A DNA stretch of 64,000 nt, taken from JANYLB01 sp963837715. Lineage in GTDB: Bacteria > Actinomycetota > Acidimicrobiia > IMCC26256 > JANYLB01. The position numbers were made by a program, and so were the translations under genes. How positions within the stretch are numbered: the first letter of the stretch is position 1; each line of letters opens with the position of its first letter. The DNA lies in assembly GCA_963837715.1 (NCBI GenBank), contig CAWIOF010000002.1:930001-994000 (forward strand), given 5' to 3'. The notes under the pieces are model-generated. The model was not told the origin of the DNA, ran no database searches, and saw only the letters and a program-made list of their open reading frames with translations. Positions 51,001-59,539 of the stretch are shown here, piece after piece.

Positions 51001-51795
51001 GTGAGTCGGCTCATCTGTTGCGATCTCGACGGCGTGCTCTGGCTCGGCCACGAGCCGATCGCCGGTTCTGCCGAAGCGATCGGCGCACTCCGCGCCGCGG
51101 GACACCGGATCGCGTACCTCACCAACAACTCGAGTCGGACGCCCGGTTCGATCGTCGACCAACTCGAGGCGATGGGAGTCGACGCGACCGACGACGATGT
51201 CGTGACCAGCGCCCAGGCCGCTGCCGCCCTGCTCCGAGGGGAGCTCGGGCCGGGGGCGCGCGTGCTCGCGTGTGCGGGGCTCGGTGTGATCGAAGCGCTC
51301 GAGGCCGAGGGGTACGCGGTGGTCGATCGGGGACCGGCCGATGCCGTGGTCGTCGGGTTCCACCCGACCTTCGACTTCGACGAGCTCGACCGCACTTCGG
51401 CCGCGGTGCGCGCCGGTGCGCGGTTCGTCGCCACCAACGTCGACGCGACCTACCCCGGCGCCGACGGCCTCCTTCCCGGCAACGGGGCGATCGTCGCCGC
51501 GGTGGCGACGGCGGCCGGACGGTCCCCGGAGGTCGCGGGCAAGCCCGAGCACCCGACGGTGGCGCTGGTCCGCGCCAGATTCGCAGGCGAGCTCACCGAC
51601 GGTCCCGCGCTCATGGTGGGGGACCGCCCGTCGACCGACGGCGCGTTGGCGACCGCGCTCGGGTGGCCGTTCGCCCTCGTGCTCTCCGGGATCAGCGACG
51701 GCGACGGCGGCGGTGAACCCGTGCCGGTCGATCCCGCGCCGGCCTACGTCGCCGCCGACCTCGCGGAACTCGCCCGCGTGCTGCTCTCGAGCTAA
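51001..51795 (+). CDS. HAD-superfamily sugar/glycerol phosphatase (NagD-like)
   Basis: A 264-residue class IIA HAD phosphatase. The nucleophile motif is CDLDGVLWLG near residue 8, motif II is AYLTNNSSRTP near 39, and the C-terminal Lys and acidic motifs are GKPEHPTVALV and LMVGDRPSTDGALATALG. The mycobacterial homologue at this place (Rv1692) is a glycerol 3-phosphate phosphatase, so recycling of glycerol phosphate from lipids is a reasonable but inferred role. Its end overlaps the rhomboid gene on the other strand by 4 bp. Confidence 0.88.
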   Translation: MSRLICCDLDGVLWLGHEPIAGSAEAIGALRAAGHRIAYLTNNSSRTPGSIVDQLEAMGVDATDDDVVTSAQAAAALLRGELGPGARVLACAGLGVIEALEAEGYAVVDRGPADAVVVGFHPTFDFDELDRTSAAVRAGARFVATNVDATYPGADGLLPGNGAIVAAVATAAGRSPEVAGKPEHPTVALVRARFAGELTDGPALMVGDRPSTDGALATALGWPFALVLSGISDGDGGGEPVPVDPAPAYVAADLAELARVLLSS

Positions 51796-52592
51796 CCCCA
51801 GGGGTCGACTCGATTGCTGAAGGGTGGCGGGTCGGAGTCGGGGAAGCCCCCAGGACCGGCCGGGCGGTTCGGCAGTGCGATGCCGCGCAGCGGGCCGCCC
51901 GCGGCGCGCAGCACGAGCGCGACGAGCACCCCGGCGACGAACCCGGTGACGTGCGCGACCCACGCGACGTTGGAGTTCGCATCGGTCCCGAACTGCAACA
52001 CGAACCAGATCCCGAGCACGAGCGCCGCGGGAAGGGGGAGCAGCACGACGAAGACGAGGCTGTGGATGCGGGCGCGGGGCCAGAACACGAGGTACGCGCC
52101 CATCACCCCCGCGATCGCACCCGAGGCGCCCACCACGGGCACCGTCGCGCTCGGATCGGCCGCGACATGCCCGAGCGTCGCGACCACCCCCACGAACAGG
52201 TAGAAGATCAGGAAGCCGACGTGGCCGAGTCGGTCTTCCACGTTGTTGCCGAAGACCCACAGGAAGAGCATGTTGCCCAACACGTGCAGCCACGAGCCGT
52301 GGAGGAAGATCGACGCCAGCCCGGCCAGGTAGACGTTCTTCGCCGGGAAGATCTCGGGCGATCCGAGGCCCGGATCGTCGCATTCGCCGATCGTGACCTC
52401 GTCGACGGTGAGTGGCGAACCCTGGCTGATCTCGCACGGGATGGCCGCATGCTCGTAGTTGAACCGGGCTTCGTCGACGCTGCCGTCGTGCGGTTGGATC
52501 AGCGCGAAGACCAGGAGGTTGAGCGCGATGAGGACGATCGTGACGACGGGGCGACGAGAGGTGGGATTGTCGTCGTGAAGCGGGATCACCAT
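51792..52592 (-). CDS. Rhomboid family intramembrane serine protease
   Basis: A 266-residue membrane protein with six to seven hydrophobic helices. The catalytic Ser is in VGASGAIAGVMGAY and the catalytic His in VAHVTGFVAGVLVAL. HGSWLHVLGNMLFLWVFG is the conserved L1/TM2 region. A loop of about 60 residues after the first helix carries two Cys (PCEIS and GECDD) that could form an external disulfide. The ATG at 52592 is used; it has TACCGT 8 nt upstream. The substrate is unknown. The C-terminal tail is Pro/Gly-rich. Confidence 0.9.
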   Translation of the reverse strand: MVIPLHDDNPTSRRPVVTIVLIALNLLVFALIQPHDGSVDEARFNYEHAAIPCEISQGSPLTVDEVTIGECDDPGLGSPEIFPAKNVYLAGLASIFLHGSWLHVLGNMLFLWVFGNNVEDRLGHVGFLIFYLFVGVVATLGHVAADPSATVPVVGASGAIAGVMGAYLVFWPRARIHSLVFVVLLPLPAALVLGIWFVLQFGTDANSNVAWVAHVTGFVAGVLVALVLRAAGGPLRGIALPNRPAGPGGFPDSDPPPFSNRVDPWG

Positions 52593-52609
52593 CCCGACCG
52601 ACGGTAGCG
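52593..52609. promoter_or_regulatory. Divergent -10 boxes of rhomboid and phasin-like genes
   Basis: TACCGT on the minus strand (52606-52601) lies 8 nt from the rhomboid ATG, suggesting a leaderless mRNA. TAGCGT on the plus strand (52604-52609) could serve the phasin-like gene, whose ATG has AAGGAG at 52626-52631. Confidence 0.4.
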
Positions 52610-52639
52610 TGTGGGCTTGCTCACCGAAGGAGTCCACTG

Positions 52640-53152
52640 ATGGCGCAGCGTCCCGATCTGAGTCGGTACCTCGACGCGGGAACCCAGTTCGTGGCGCTGA
52701 CGCGCGCCCAGGCGCGCGCCCGCGCCGCGGAGCTGGTCGGCCAGGGCCAGCTCGCCCAGGAACAGGTCCAGGGCTTCGTCGACGACCTCGTCGACGAGAG
52801 TCGCCGACGGACCGACGAGATGCTCGACGTCGTCCGGCGCGAGATCCAGCGTCAGGTCAAGACCCTCGGCATCGCGACGAAGGACGACCTCGCCCGCCTC
52901 GAGTCGCGGATCGCGCCGAAGCAGGGGCCGGCCAAGAAGAAGGCCCCGGCCAAGAAGAAGAGCGCGGCAAAGAAGAAGGCCGCGCCCAAGACGAAGAGCG
53001 CCACCAAGAAGGCCGCGACCAAGAAGACGACCACGAAGAAGACCGCGAAGAAGAAGGCCCCGACCAAGAAGGCCGCGGGCAAGAAGTCGGCGGGCAAGAA
53101 GTCGGCGGGCAAGAAGGCCGCGACGAAGAAGACGTCGAGATCGGGCGCGTAG
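52640..53152 (+). CDS. Phasin-like coiled-coil protein with Lys/Ala-rich tail
   Basis: A 170-residue protein. Residues 1-95 form a phasin/PhaF-like amphipathic helix region (VALTRAQARARAAELVGQGQ, QVQGFVDDLVDESRRRTDEML, TKDDLARLESRIA). Residues 96-170 are a histone-H1-like tail of repeated AKKK, ATKK and GKKSA units that should bind DNA. Similar proteins are annotated as polyhydroxyalkanoate regulators that tie granules to DNA. No PHA gene is in the window, so the role is open. It starts 3 bp before tlyA and may be co-transcribed with it. Confidence 0.8.
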   Translation: MAQRPDLSRYLDAGTQFVALTRAQARARAAELVGQGQLAQEQVQGFVDDLVDESRRRTDEMLDVVRREIQRQVKTLGIATKDDLARLESRIAPKQGPAKKKAPAKKKSAAKKKAAPKTKSATKKAATKKTTTKKTAKKKAPTKKAAGKKSAGKKSAGKKAATKKTSRSGA

Positions 53153-53155
53153 CCC

Positions 53156-53950
53156 GTGCGGCGCCGGCTCGACGCCGAGCTGGTCCGGCGGGGTCTCGCG
53201 AGCAGCCGTCGGGTCGCCGTCGAGGCGATCGAGGCCGGAACGGTCATGGTGGCCGGCTCGCCGGCGCGGACCGCGGCCCGGATGGTCGACGGGAGCGAGC
53301 CGATCGTCGTCACCGGTCCGCCGCCCCGATTCGTCTCCCGCGGTGGTGAGAAGCTCTCGGCCGCGCTCGAGCGGTTCCGCGTCGACGTCTCGGGTCGTCG
53401 ATGTCTCGACGCCGGGGCTTCCACCGGTGGCTTCACCGACTGCCTGCTCCAACGGGGCGCGGCCGAAGTCGTCGCCGTCGACGTGGGTCGAGGGCAGCTG
53501 GCCTGGAGTGTGCGCGAGGATCCTCGGGTGCGGGTCCTCGAGCGTACGAACCTGCGCCACCTCGAACTGGCCGAGATCGGTCCGCCGGCCGAGCTGGCAA
53601 CAGCCGATCTGTCCTTCATCTCCCTCGTGCTCGTCGCGCCGGCGCTGGTGCGGCTCACGACCCCCGACGCGGAGTTCGTGTTGCTGGTGAAACCGCAGTT
53701 CGAAGCGGGCCGGGCACGGGTCGGACGGGGCGGGATCGTGCGGGATCCGGCGGTGCACCGCGATGTCCTGGGTTCAGTGGTCGAGGGTCTCGCCGAATCG
53801 GGCATCGAGACGACCGACGTCATGGGCTCCCCCCTGCGGGGTGCCGACGGGAACCGCGAGTTCCTCGCCCACGCCCGCAAGCCCGGACCCGGAGTGGTGC
53901 GGGTCGACGCCGCCACCCTCGACGCTGTCGCCGCGGGTGACGCGTCGTGA
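53156..53950 (+). CDS. tlyA: 16S/23S rRNA 2'-O-methyltransferase TlyA
   Basis: TlyA methylates riboses in 16S and 23S rRNA; in mycobacteria its loss gives capreomycin resistance. The N-terminal S4 domain (residues 1-60: RRRLDAELVRRGLASSRR) is followed by the RrmJ-like methyltransferase fold with CLDAGASTGGFTDCLLQRGA near residue 83, ADLSFISL near 147 and VLLVKPQFEAG near 178. 264 residues, complete. The GTG gives MRRRLDAELV. It overlaps nadK by 4 bp, the standard tlyA-nadK-recN order. Confidence 0.93.
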   Translation: MRRRLDAELVRRGLASSRRVAVEAIEAGTVMVAGSPARTAARMVDGSEPIVVTGPPPRFVSRGGEKLSAALERFRVDVSGRRCLDAGASTGGFTDCLLQRGAAEVVAVDVGRGQLAWSVREDPRVRVLERTNLRHLELAEIGPPAELATADLSFISLVLVAPALVRLTTPDAEFVLLVKPQFEAGRARVGRGGIVRDPAVHRDVLGSVVEGLAESGIETTDVMGSPLRGADGNREFLAHARKPGPGVVRVDAATLDAVAAGDAS

Positions 53951-54822
53951 ACCGGGCCGATCCGCTGCGGGTGGTCGGGGTCGTCCCGCACCGCGAGCGC
54001 GCCGAGGCGCTCAACCTGGCCGAGCACGCGGCGCGGAGCCTCGTGGCCGCCGGGCTCGAGGTCGTCGTGCCCCAAGCCGATTGCGCCGACCGCGCCGCGC
54101 TGCAGGCTCTCGGGGTCGATGCCGAGCAGTTCGCCCGGGGTCTCGATCTCGCGATCTCGCTCGGGGGCGACGGCACGATGCTGCGGACCGTCGACCTCGT
54201 CGCCGATGCCGGGATCCCGGTGCTGGGAGTGAACGTCGGCCAACTCGGCTACCTCACCGAGGTGGAGCCGGTCGACCTCGACCACGCGCTCGAACGTGTC
54301 ATCACCGGCGACTACCGGGTCGAGGAGCGGATGGCGCTCGACGTGCAGGTCGAATCTCCGGGCATCGCGGGTGGTCGGTGGTCGGCCCTCAACGAGGCGG
54401 TGATCGAGAAGGCCCGCCACGGCCGGGTGGTCCGACTCGACGTCGAGATCAACGGTGGCTTCTTCACCAGCTACGCGGCCGACGGCGTGATCGTCGCGAC
54501 CCCCACCGGCTCGACCGCGTACTCCTTCTCGGCCCGCGGTCCGATCGTGTCGCCCCGGCACCGCTGCCTGTTGCTCACACCGGTGTCGCCGCACATGTTG
54601 TTCGATCGGTCGTTGGTGCTCGACCCCGAGGAGGAACTGCGGTTCACCGTCACCGACGAAGGGGCCGCCGTGCTCACGCTCGACGGTCGTGAGGTCGGAC
54701 CACTCGCCGCGGGCGATGTCGTCGTGTGCACCGCAGGCCCGACGCCGATCCGGATCGTGACGTTCGGACCCCGCGACTTCCACCAGATCCTGAAGACCAA
54801 GTTCGGGCTGGCCGACCGGTGA
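53947..54822 (+). CDS. nadK: NAD kinase
   Basis: NadK phosphorylates NAD to NADP. The catalytic motif GGDGTMLRT lies near residue 77, NLGQLGYLTEV-like VNVGQLGYLTEVEP near 97, LNEAVIEKARHGR near 149, and ATPTGSTAYSFSARGPIVSP near 181, all in the expected order. 291 residues. The GTG overlaps tlyA by 4 bp and its end overlaps recN by 4 bp. Confidence 0.95.
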   Translation: MNRADPLRVVGVVPHRERAEALNLAEHAARSLVAAGLEVVVPQADCADRAALQALGVDAEQFARGLDLAISLGGDGTMLRTVDLVADAGIPVLGVNVGQLGYLTEVEPVDLDHALERVITGDYRVEERMALDVQVESPGIAGGRWSALNEAVIEKARHGRVVRLDVEINGGFFTSYAADGVIVATPTGSTAYSFSARGPIVSPRHRCLLLTPVSPHMLFDRSLVLDPEEELRFTVTDEGAAVLTLDGREVGPLAAGDVVVCTAGPTPIRIVTFGPRDFHQILKTKFGLADR

Positions 54823-56477
54823 GCCGGGGGACCGACGTCGATCCGGGTTCGGCGGTCCTGGTCGAGCTCCGGGTGGAGAGCCTCGGAATCATCGACGAGC
54901 TGCAAGTGGTGCTGGGCGAGGGCCTCACCGCGATCACCGGCGAGACGGGTGCGGGCAAGACGCTCGTCGTCGGGGCCCTCGAGCTGCTCCTCGGGGGCCG
55001 AGCCGACCCGGGACTCGTGCGCGACGGCGCGCCCGAAGCGAGGGTCGAGGGTCGGTTCGTGGCTGCCGACGGCGACGAAGTCGTGCTGGCTCGGGTCGTC
55101 GCGGCCGCCGGAGGCGCTCGGAGCCGGGCCTACATCAACGGCCGCCTCGCCACCGCGACCGAACTGGCCGAACGCGGCGCGGAACTCGTCGAGTTGCACG
55201 GCCAGCACACGCACCACTCGCTGCTCACGCCCGCCGAGCAGCGGCTGGCGCTCGATCATGCGGCAGGCGAGCCCGCGTTCACCGCGTTGGCGGAGTACCG
55301 CGCCGCGCGAGCCGACCTCCATCACATCGACGACGCGCTCGGTGCGCTCGGTGGCGACGAACGGACCCGGGCCCGGGAGATCGGGTTGCTGCGCTATCAG
55401 CTCGAGGAGATCGACGCCGCGGCGATCAGCGATCCGGGCGAAGACGACACCCTGGCCGAACAGCAGGAGCTCCTCGCGAACGCGGAAGCCCATCGGGATG
55501 CCCTGGCCCGGGCGCGCACCAGTCTCGACGGACCGGCGCTCGACGGCATCGGCGCCGCGGCCGGGGCCCTGGCCGATCGGGCGCCGTTCGCGGAGCTCGC
55601 CGAACGGGTCCGCGCCCTGCAGAGCGAGTTGACCGACCTCGCCCAGGAGCTCCGACTGGTGGGTGAGCGCCTCGAACTGGATCCGGGGCGACTGGCCGAG
55701 GTGCGGGAACGGCGGCACCGGCTGCACGAGCTCCGACGGAAGTACGGCGAGTCGCTGGAAGCGGTGCTCACCTACGGGGAAGAGGTGCGGACCCGACTGG
55801 CCGATCTCGAGGGGTACGAGACGCGTGCAGCCGACCTCGAAGCGCAACGCACGGCCGTGCTGGCCCGGGCCGAGAGGGCGGCGACCACGCTCGGTCGGCA
55901 CCGGCGTGCTGCGGCCGCGCCGCTCGCCCGGGCGGTCACCGATCGGCTGACGACTCTCGGCATGCCGTCGGCCCGATTCGAGATCACCGTCGACGAAGCG
56001 CCGCCCGGCGACGACGGTGCCGACGCGGTCACGTTCCTGCTCGCCGCGAACGCGGGTGAGCCGACCCGGCCGTTGGCCAAGGTCGCATCCGGGGGTGAGT
56101 TGGCGCGATCGATGCTCGCACTGCGAGTCGTGCTGTCCACCGGAGGCGAACGGGCCACGGCGTTCGTCTTCGACGAGGTCGACGCGGGGCTCGGCGGCGA
56201 GGCGGGTCGGGCCGTCGGCGCCGCGCTCGCCGAGTTGGCCGAGCGGCGGCCCGTGCTCTGCGTCACGCACCTCGCCCAGGTCGCGGCCTTCGCCGACGCC
56301 CAGGTCGTGGTGGAGAAGCACACCGAAGGCGGCCGCACCGTGGCCGACGCGTCGCTCGTGCTCGACGGCGCCCGCGTGCGTGAGCTCTCCCGGATGCTCG
56401 CCGGCGTCGGTGACTCGACCCACGCGCGTCGTCACGCCGAGGAGCTGCTCGCCGACGCCGCGGCGCGGGTGTCGTGA
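54819..56477 (+). CDS. recN: DNA repair protein RecN
   Basis: RecN is an SMC-like ATPase that helps repair double-strand breaks. The Walker A motif GETGAGKTLVVGALELLLGG lies near residue 41, the coiled-coil arms span about 165-390, and the C-terminal head has KVASGGELARSMLALRVVL (signature) and FVFDEVDAGLGGEAG (Walker B). LVELHGQHTHHSLL is family-typical. 552 residues is normal. Its TGA overlaps the steA ATG. Confidence 0.95.
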   Translation: MSRGTDVDPGSAVLVELRVESLGIIDELQVVLGEGLTAITGETGAGKTLVVGALELLLGGRADPGLVRDGAPEARVEGRFVAADGDEVVLARVVAAAGGARSRAYINGRLATATELAERGAELVELHGQHTHHSLLTPAEQRLALDHAAGEPAFTALAEYRAARADLHHIDDALGALGGDERTRAREIGLLRYQLEEIDAAAISDPGEDDTLAEQQELLANAEAHRDALARARTSLDGPALDGIGAAAGALADRAPFAELAERVRALQSELTDLAQELRLVGERLELDPGRLAEVRERRHRLHELRRKYGESLEAVLTYGEEVRTRLADLEGYETRAADLEAQRTAVLARAERAATTLGRHRRAAAAPLARAVTDRLTTLGMPSARFEITVDEAPPGDDGADAVTFLLAANAGEPTRPLAKVASGGELARSMLALRVVLSTGGERATAFVFDEVDAGLGGEAGRAVGAALAELAERRPVLCVTHLAQVAAFADAQVVVEKHTEGGRTVADASLVLDGARVRELSRMLAGVGDSTHARRHAEELLADAAARVS

Positions 56478-57651
56478 TGGCGCGCAAGCATTCCGCCGCG
56501 CACGGCCGAGGCGAAGGTGATCGCCGGAACCGCCAAGGTCGGGCCCGCGGACGAAGGACCTGACCAAGCGGCTCCAACCCGGCGACATCGCCGTCATCAA
56601 CCACCAGGACCTCGACCGGGTCGCGGCCGAAGGGCTCATCGGGGCCGAGGTCGCGGCGGTGGTGAACGCGGCGCCGTCGATCTCCGGTCGGTACCCGAAC
56701 CAGGGTCCGATCCGGGTCGTCCAGGCGGGGATCCCGCTCGTCGACTCGGCCGGTCCCCGCGTGATGGAAGACATCCCCGACGGCGCCCCGATCACGATCC
56801 GCGACGGCGAGATCTTCGTCGGCGACCGGCTCGTGGGGGAGGGAGCCCGCATGAGCGTCGCGGGCATCGAGACCGCAATGGAAGCAGCACGGTCGACGAT
56901 CGGGGTCGAGCTCGAGAAGTTCGCGGTGAACACGCTGGAGTACATCCGGCGCGAGGCGAGCCTCACCTTCGAGCCGGTGAACCTCCCGCCCCTGCACACC
57001 GAGTTCAAGGGACGACACGCGTTGGTGGTCGTCCGCGGGCACGACTACAAGAGCGACCTCGCGGCGCTGCGGCCCTACATCCGGGAGTTTCGACCGGTGC
57101 TCATCGGTGTCGACGGGGGCGCCGACGCGCTCCTCGACATCGGGTGGAAGCCCGACATCATCATCGGCGACTTCGACTCCGTGTCGGAGAAGGCACTCGC
57201 GACGGGCGCGGAGCTCGTGCACCACGTGCACCTCGACGGCCGGGCCCCCGGCCGAGAGCAGCTGCAGGAATGGGGTGTGCCGTACCACGAGTTCGTGATC
57301 GACGGCACCAGTGAAGACGTCGCCATGATCCTCGCCTTCGAGGCCGGATCGCCCCTGATCGTCGCGGTCGGCACCCACGCCACGATGGTCGAGTTCCTCG
57401 ACAAGGGTCGACCCGGGATGTCGTCGACGTTCCTCACGCGACTCCGTCTGGGTCCGGTGCTCGTCGACGCCAAGGGAGTCAATCGCCTCTACGAGAGCCG
57501 CGTCCGGCGCCGCGACCTCCTCCTGCTCGTCGTGGCCGCGGTCATGGCGATCGTCGTGATGAGCATCGTGTCGCAGCCGCTGCAGGTCTACCTTCGCGGC
57601 TTGCGCCTCACGCTCGAAGATCTCTGGGACACGATCAGCAGCGCCTTCTGA
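56477..57651 (+). CDS. steA: SteA-like septation/cell-wall protein (two frame breaks)
   Basis: SteA proteins have a thiamin-pyrophosphokinase-like fold and a C-terminal membrane helix; with SteB they localise to the division septum in Corynebacterium. Here the core reads INHQDLDRVAAEGLIGAEV, VVNAAPSISGRYPN, LIGVDGGADALLDIGWKPDIIIGDFDSV, and the helix near the end is LLLLVVAAVMAIVVMSIV. From the ATG overlapping recN, two breaks (about 56497 and 56548) each need one base removed, joining KHS to PRTAEAKVIAGTAKVGP and then RTKDLTKRLQPGD. The result is 390 residues. It lies 3 bp before steB. Confidence 0.88.
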
Positions 57652-57654
57652 CCA

Positions 57655-58620
57655 ATGATCAACTTTCGCTTCCACCTCGTCTCGCTCGTCGCCGTCTTCC
57701 TCGCGCTCACGGTGGGGATCGTCATGGGGGCGACCGTCATCGACCGCGCGATCGTCGACAGCCTGAACGACCGGATCACGGCGGTGAGCGACCGCGCCGA
57801 CGAGCGCAAGCGGGAGTCGGAGATCCTCTCGGCCGACGTCGGACGCCTGAACGAGTTCATCGGCGAATCGCAGCCCTACGTGGTCGAGGGTCGACTCACC
57901 GATGTGCCCGTGGTCGTGCTCGCCTCGCGGGGCGTCGACGCCACCGCGGTGGCGGCGCAGATCGACGTCCTGAACCAGGCAGGGGCCGTCGTGCCCGCGG
58001 TCGTCTGGTTGGAGAGCTCGTGGGCGCTGGGCGACGACGCGGCGATCGCAGCCATGGGCCAGGCGACCGGCGAGACGAGTCGTGAGCCCGGCACGCTGCG
58101 CGATGCCGCGTGGCGCGCGCTCGCGGCCCGCTTGCACAACGGCGAAGCGATCACCGACGTCACGCCCTCGTCGACCCTCCCGTCGGCCGACGCGCTCGAC
58201 GCGCTGGTCGAAGCAGGGTTCGTGGAGGTCGACCCCGTCGGCGACGGCGACGTCGATCTCGCCGCGTTCCCCGGCCGGAACGCGCGCGCGGTGCTGTTGG
58301 CGGGAACAGGATTCGCGCCGGGGAACCTGCTGCGCTCGGGGGCCCGCGCGCTCGCGGGTGCCGGGGTCCCGACGGTCGTCGGGGAGGTCTTCGCCACCGC
58401 AACGCCATCGTCCACCCGGGGGAAGGTCCTCGACCCGCTGCGCAACGGTGCACCCGTGTTCGGTGTCTCGACCGTCGACGACGTCGAGCTCCCCGAGGGC
58501 CGGATGGCCGTGGCGCTCGCGGCATCCGATCTCGGTCGCCAACCGCCCGTGGCCGGCCACTACGGCTACGGCGACGGCGCCTCCACGGCCCTCCCCGTCT
58601 TCGTTCCCGTCGCGCCGTGA
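57655..58620 (+). CDS. steB: SteB/MctB family membrane-anchored protein
   Basis: A 321-residue protein with one N-terminal membrane helix (RFHLVSLVAVFLALTVGIVMG, residues 4-24), a coiled coil to about residue 65, and a large external domain. The family is called copper transporter MctB in M. tuberculosis and SteB in corynebacteria, where it partners SteA. No clear metal motif is visible. Position directly after steA supports the SteB role. No internal break is seen. Confidence 0.87.
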   Translation: MINFRFHLVSLVAVFLALTVGIVMGATVIDRAIVDSLNDRITAVSDRADERKRESEILSADVGRLNEFIGESQPYVVEGRLTDVPVVVLASRGVDATAVAAQIDVLNQAGAVVPAVVWLESSWALGDDAAIAAMGQATGETSREPGTLRDAAWRALAARLHNGEAITDVTPSSTLPSADALDALVEAGFVEVDPVGDGDVDLAAFPGRNARAVLLAGTGFAPGNLLRSGARALAGAGVPTVVGEVFATATPSSTRGKVLDPLRNGAPVFGVSTVDDVELPEGRMAVALAASDLGRQPPVAGHYGYGDGASTALPVFVPVAP

Positions 58621-58660
58621 CGGGCCTCCCCGGGGCTGGACCGCGCGCCGTCCCGCCGGG

Positions 58661-59539
58661 ATGACCGTCGTCATCGCGTTGGTGGTCGGGTTCGTGGCGG
58701 TCCGCTTCCTCGTGGTCGCCGCGCACCAGGTCCTCGACGCTCCGGCGTTGCAGCGGGAGAACTACCGCGGCCGGACGATCCCGGTCGTGGGCGGGGTCCT
58801 CGTCGTCGCCGCGGTGCTGATCGTCGAGGCCGGCCGGGCGACGCTCGGCGCCGTCGGGCTCGGCGACGAACCCGGGCTGAACCTGGCCCGGCCGTTGTTG
58901 CTGCTCGTGTGCTTCGGGTTCGGGATGCTCGGACTCATCGACGACGTCCTCGGCACAGGGGAGGACCGTGGGTTCAAGGGTCACCTCCGCGCGTTGTCGC
59001 AGGGTCGGGTCACCACCGGGCTGCTGAAGTTGGTCGGCGGGGCGGGGATCGCGATCGTCGTGGCCGCCGAGCCGGGGTTCATCACCGGGAAGCGGGTCAT
59101 CGCCGACGCGCTGCTCATCGCGCTCGCCGCGAACCTCGGCAACCTGTTCGACCGGGCCCCGGGCCGAACGATCAAGTTCGCGCTGGTGGCGTACGTGCCG
59201 GTCGCGGTCGTGCTCGGCACCGGTGCGGTCGGGATCGCGGTGGCGCCCGTCATGGGCGCTGCGCTCGGCGTCCTGCCCGAAGATCTCCGTGAGCGGTTGA
59301 TGCTCGGCGACACCGGCGCGAACGTGCTCGGTGCGGTGCTCGGCGTCGCGGTCGTGCTCGGAACCAGTCGAGCCACCCGCAACGGTGTGATCGTGACGCT
59401 GATCGTGCTGAACCTCGCGGCGGAGTTCGTCTCGTTCAGCCGGGTGATCGACCGGGTCCCACCGTTGCGCTGGTTCGATCGCCTCGGCGGTCGGGCCAGG
59501 CCGGTGGCGGAGGCCCGTGGGGACGGCACGGAGCCTTGA
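58661..59539 (+). CDS. MraY/WecA-like phosphoglycosyltransferase family membrane protein
   Basis: A 292-residue integral membrane protein with about nine hydrophobic helices. It has the acidic LGLIDDVLGTGEDRGFKGHL loop and LGDTGANVLGAVLGV, both typical of polyprenyl-phosphate N-acetylhexosamine-1-phosphate transferases, plus NLGNLFDRAPGRTIKF. It probably moves a sugar phosphate to a lipid carrier, but substrate and acceptor are unknown and it is shorter than MraY. It is 40 bp after steB, at the place next to the cell-division genes. It is convergent with the minus-strand membrane protein. Confidence 0.8.
   Translation: MTVVIALVVGFVAVRFLVVAAHQVLDAPALQRENYRGRTIPVVGGVLVVAAVLIVEAGRATLGAVGLGDEPGLNLARPLLLLVCFGFGMLGLIDDVLGTGEDRGFKGHLRALSQGRVTTGLLKLVGGAGIAIVVAAEPGFITGKRVIADALLIALAANLGNLFDRAPGRTIKFALVAYVPVAVVLGTGAVGIAVAPVMGAALGVLPEDLRERLMLGDTGANVLGAVLGVAVVLGTSRATRNGVIVTLIVLNLAAEFVSFSRVIDRVPPLRWFDRLGGRARPVAEARGDGTEP

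Noticed and set aside
58160..59435. Downstream extension of the first GT39-like frame
   Set aside because: It is antisense to the steB and phosphoglycosyltransferase genes and shows no protein-like composition.
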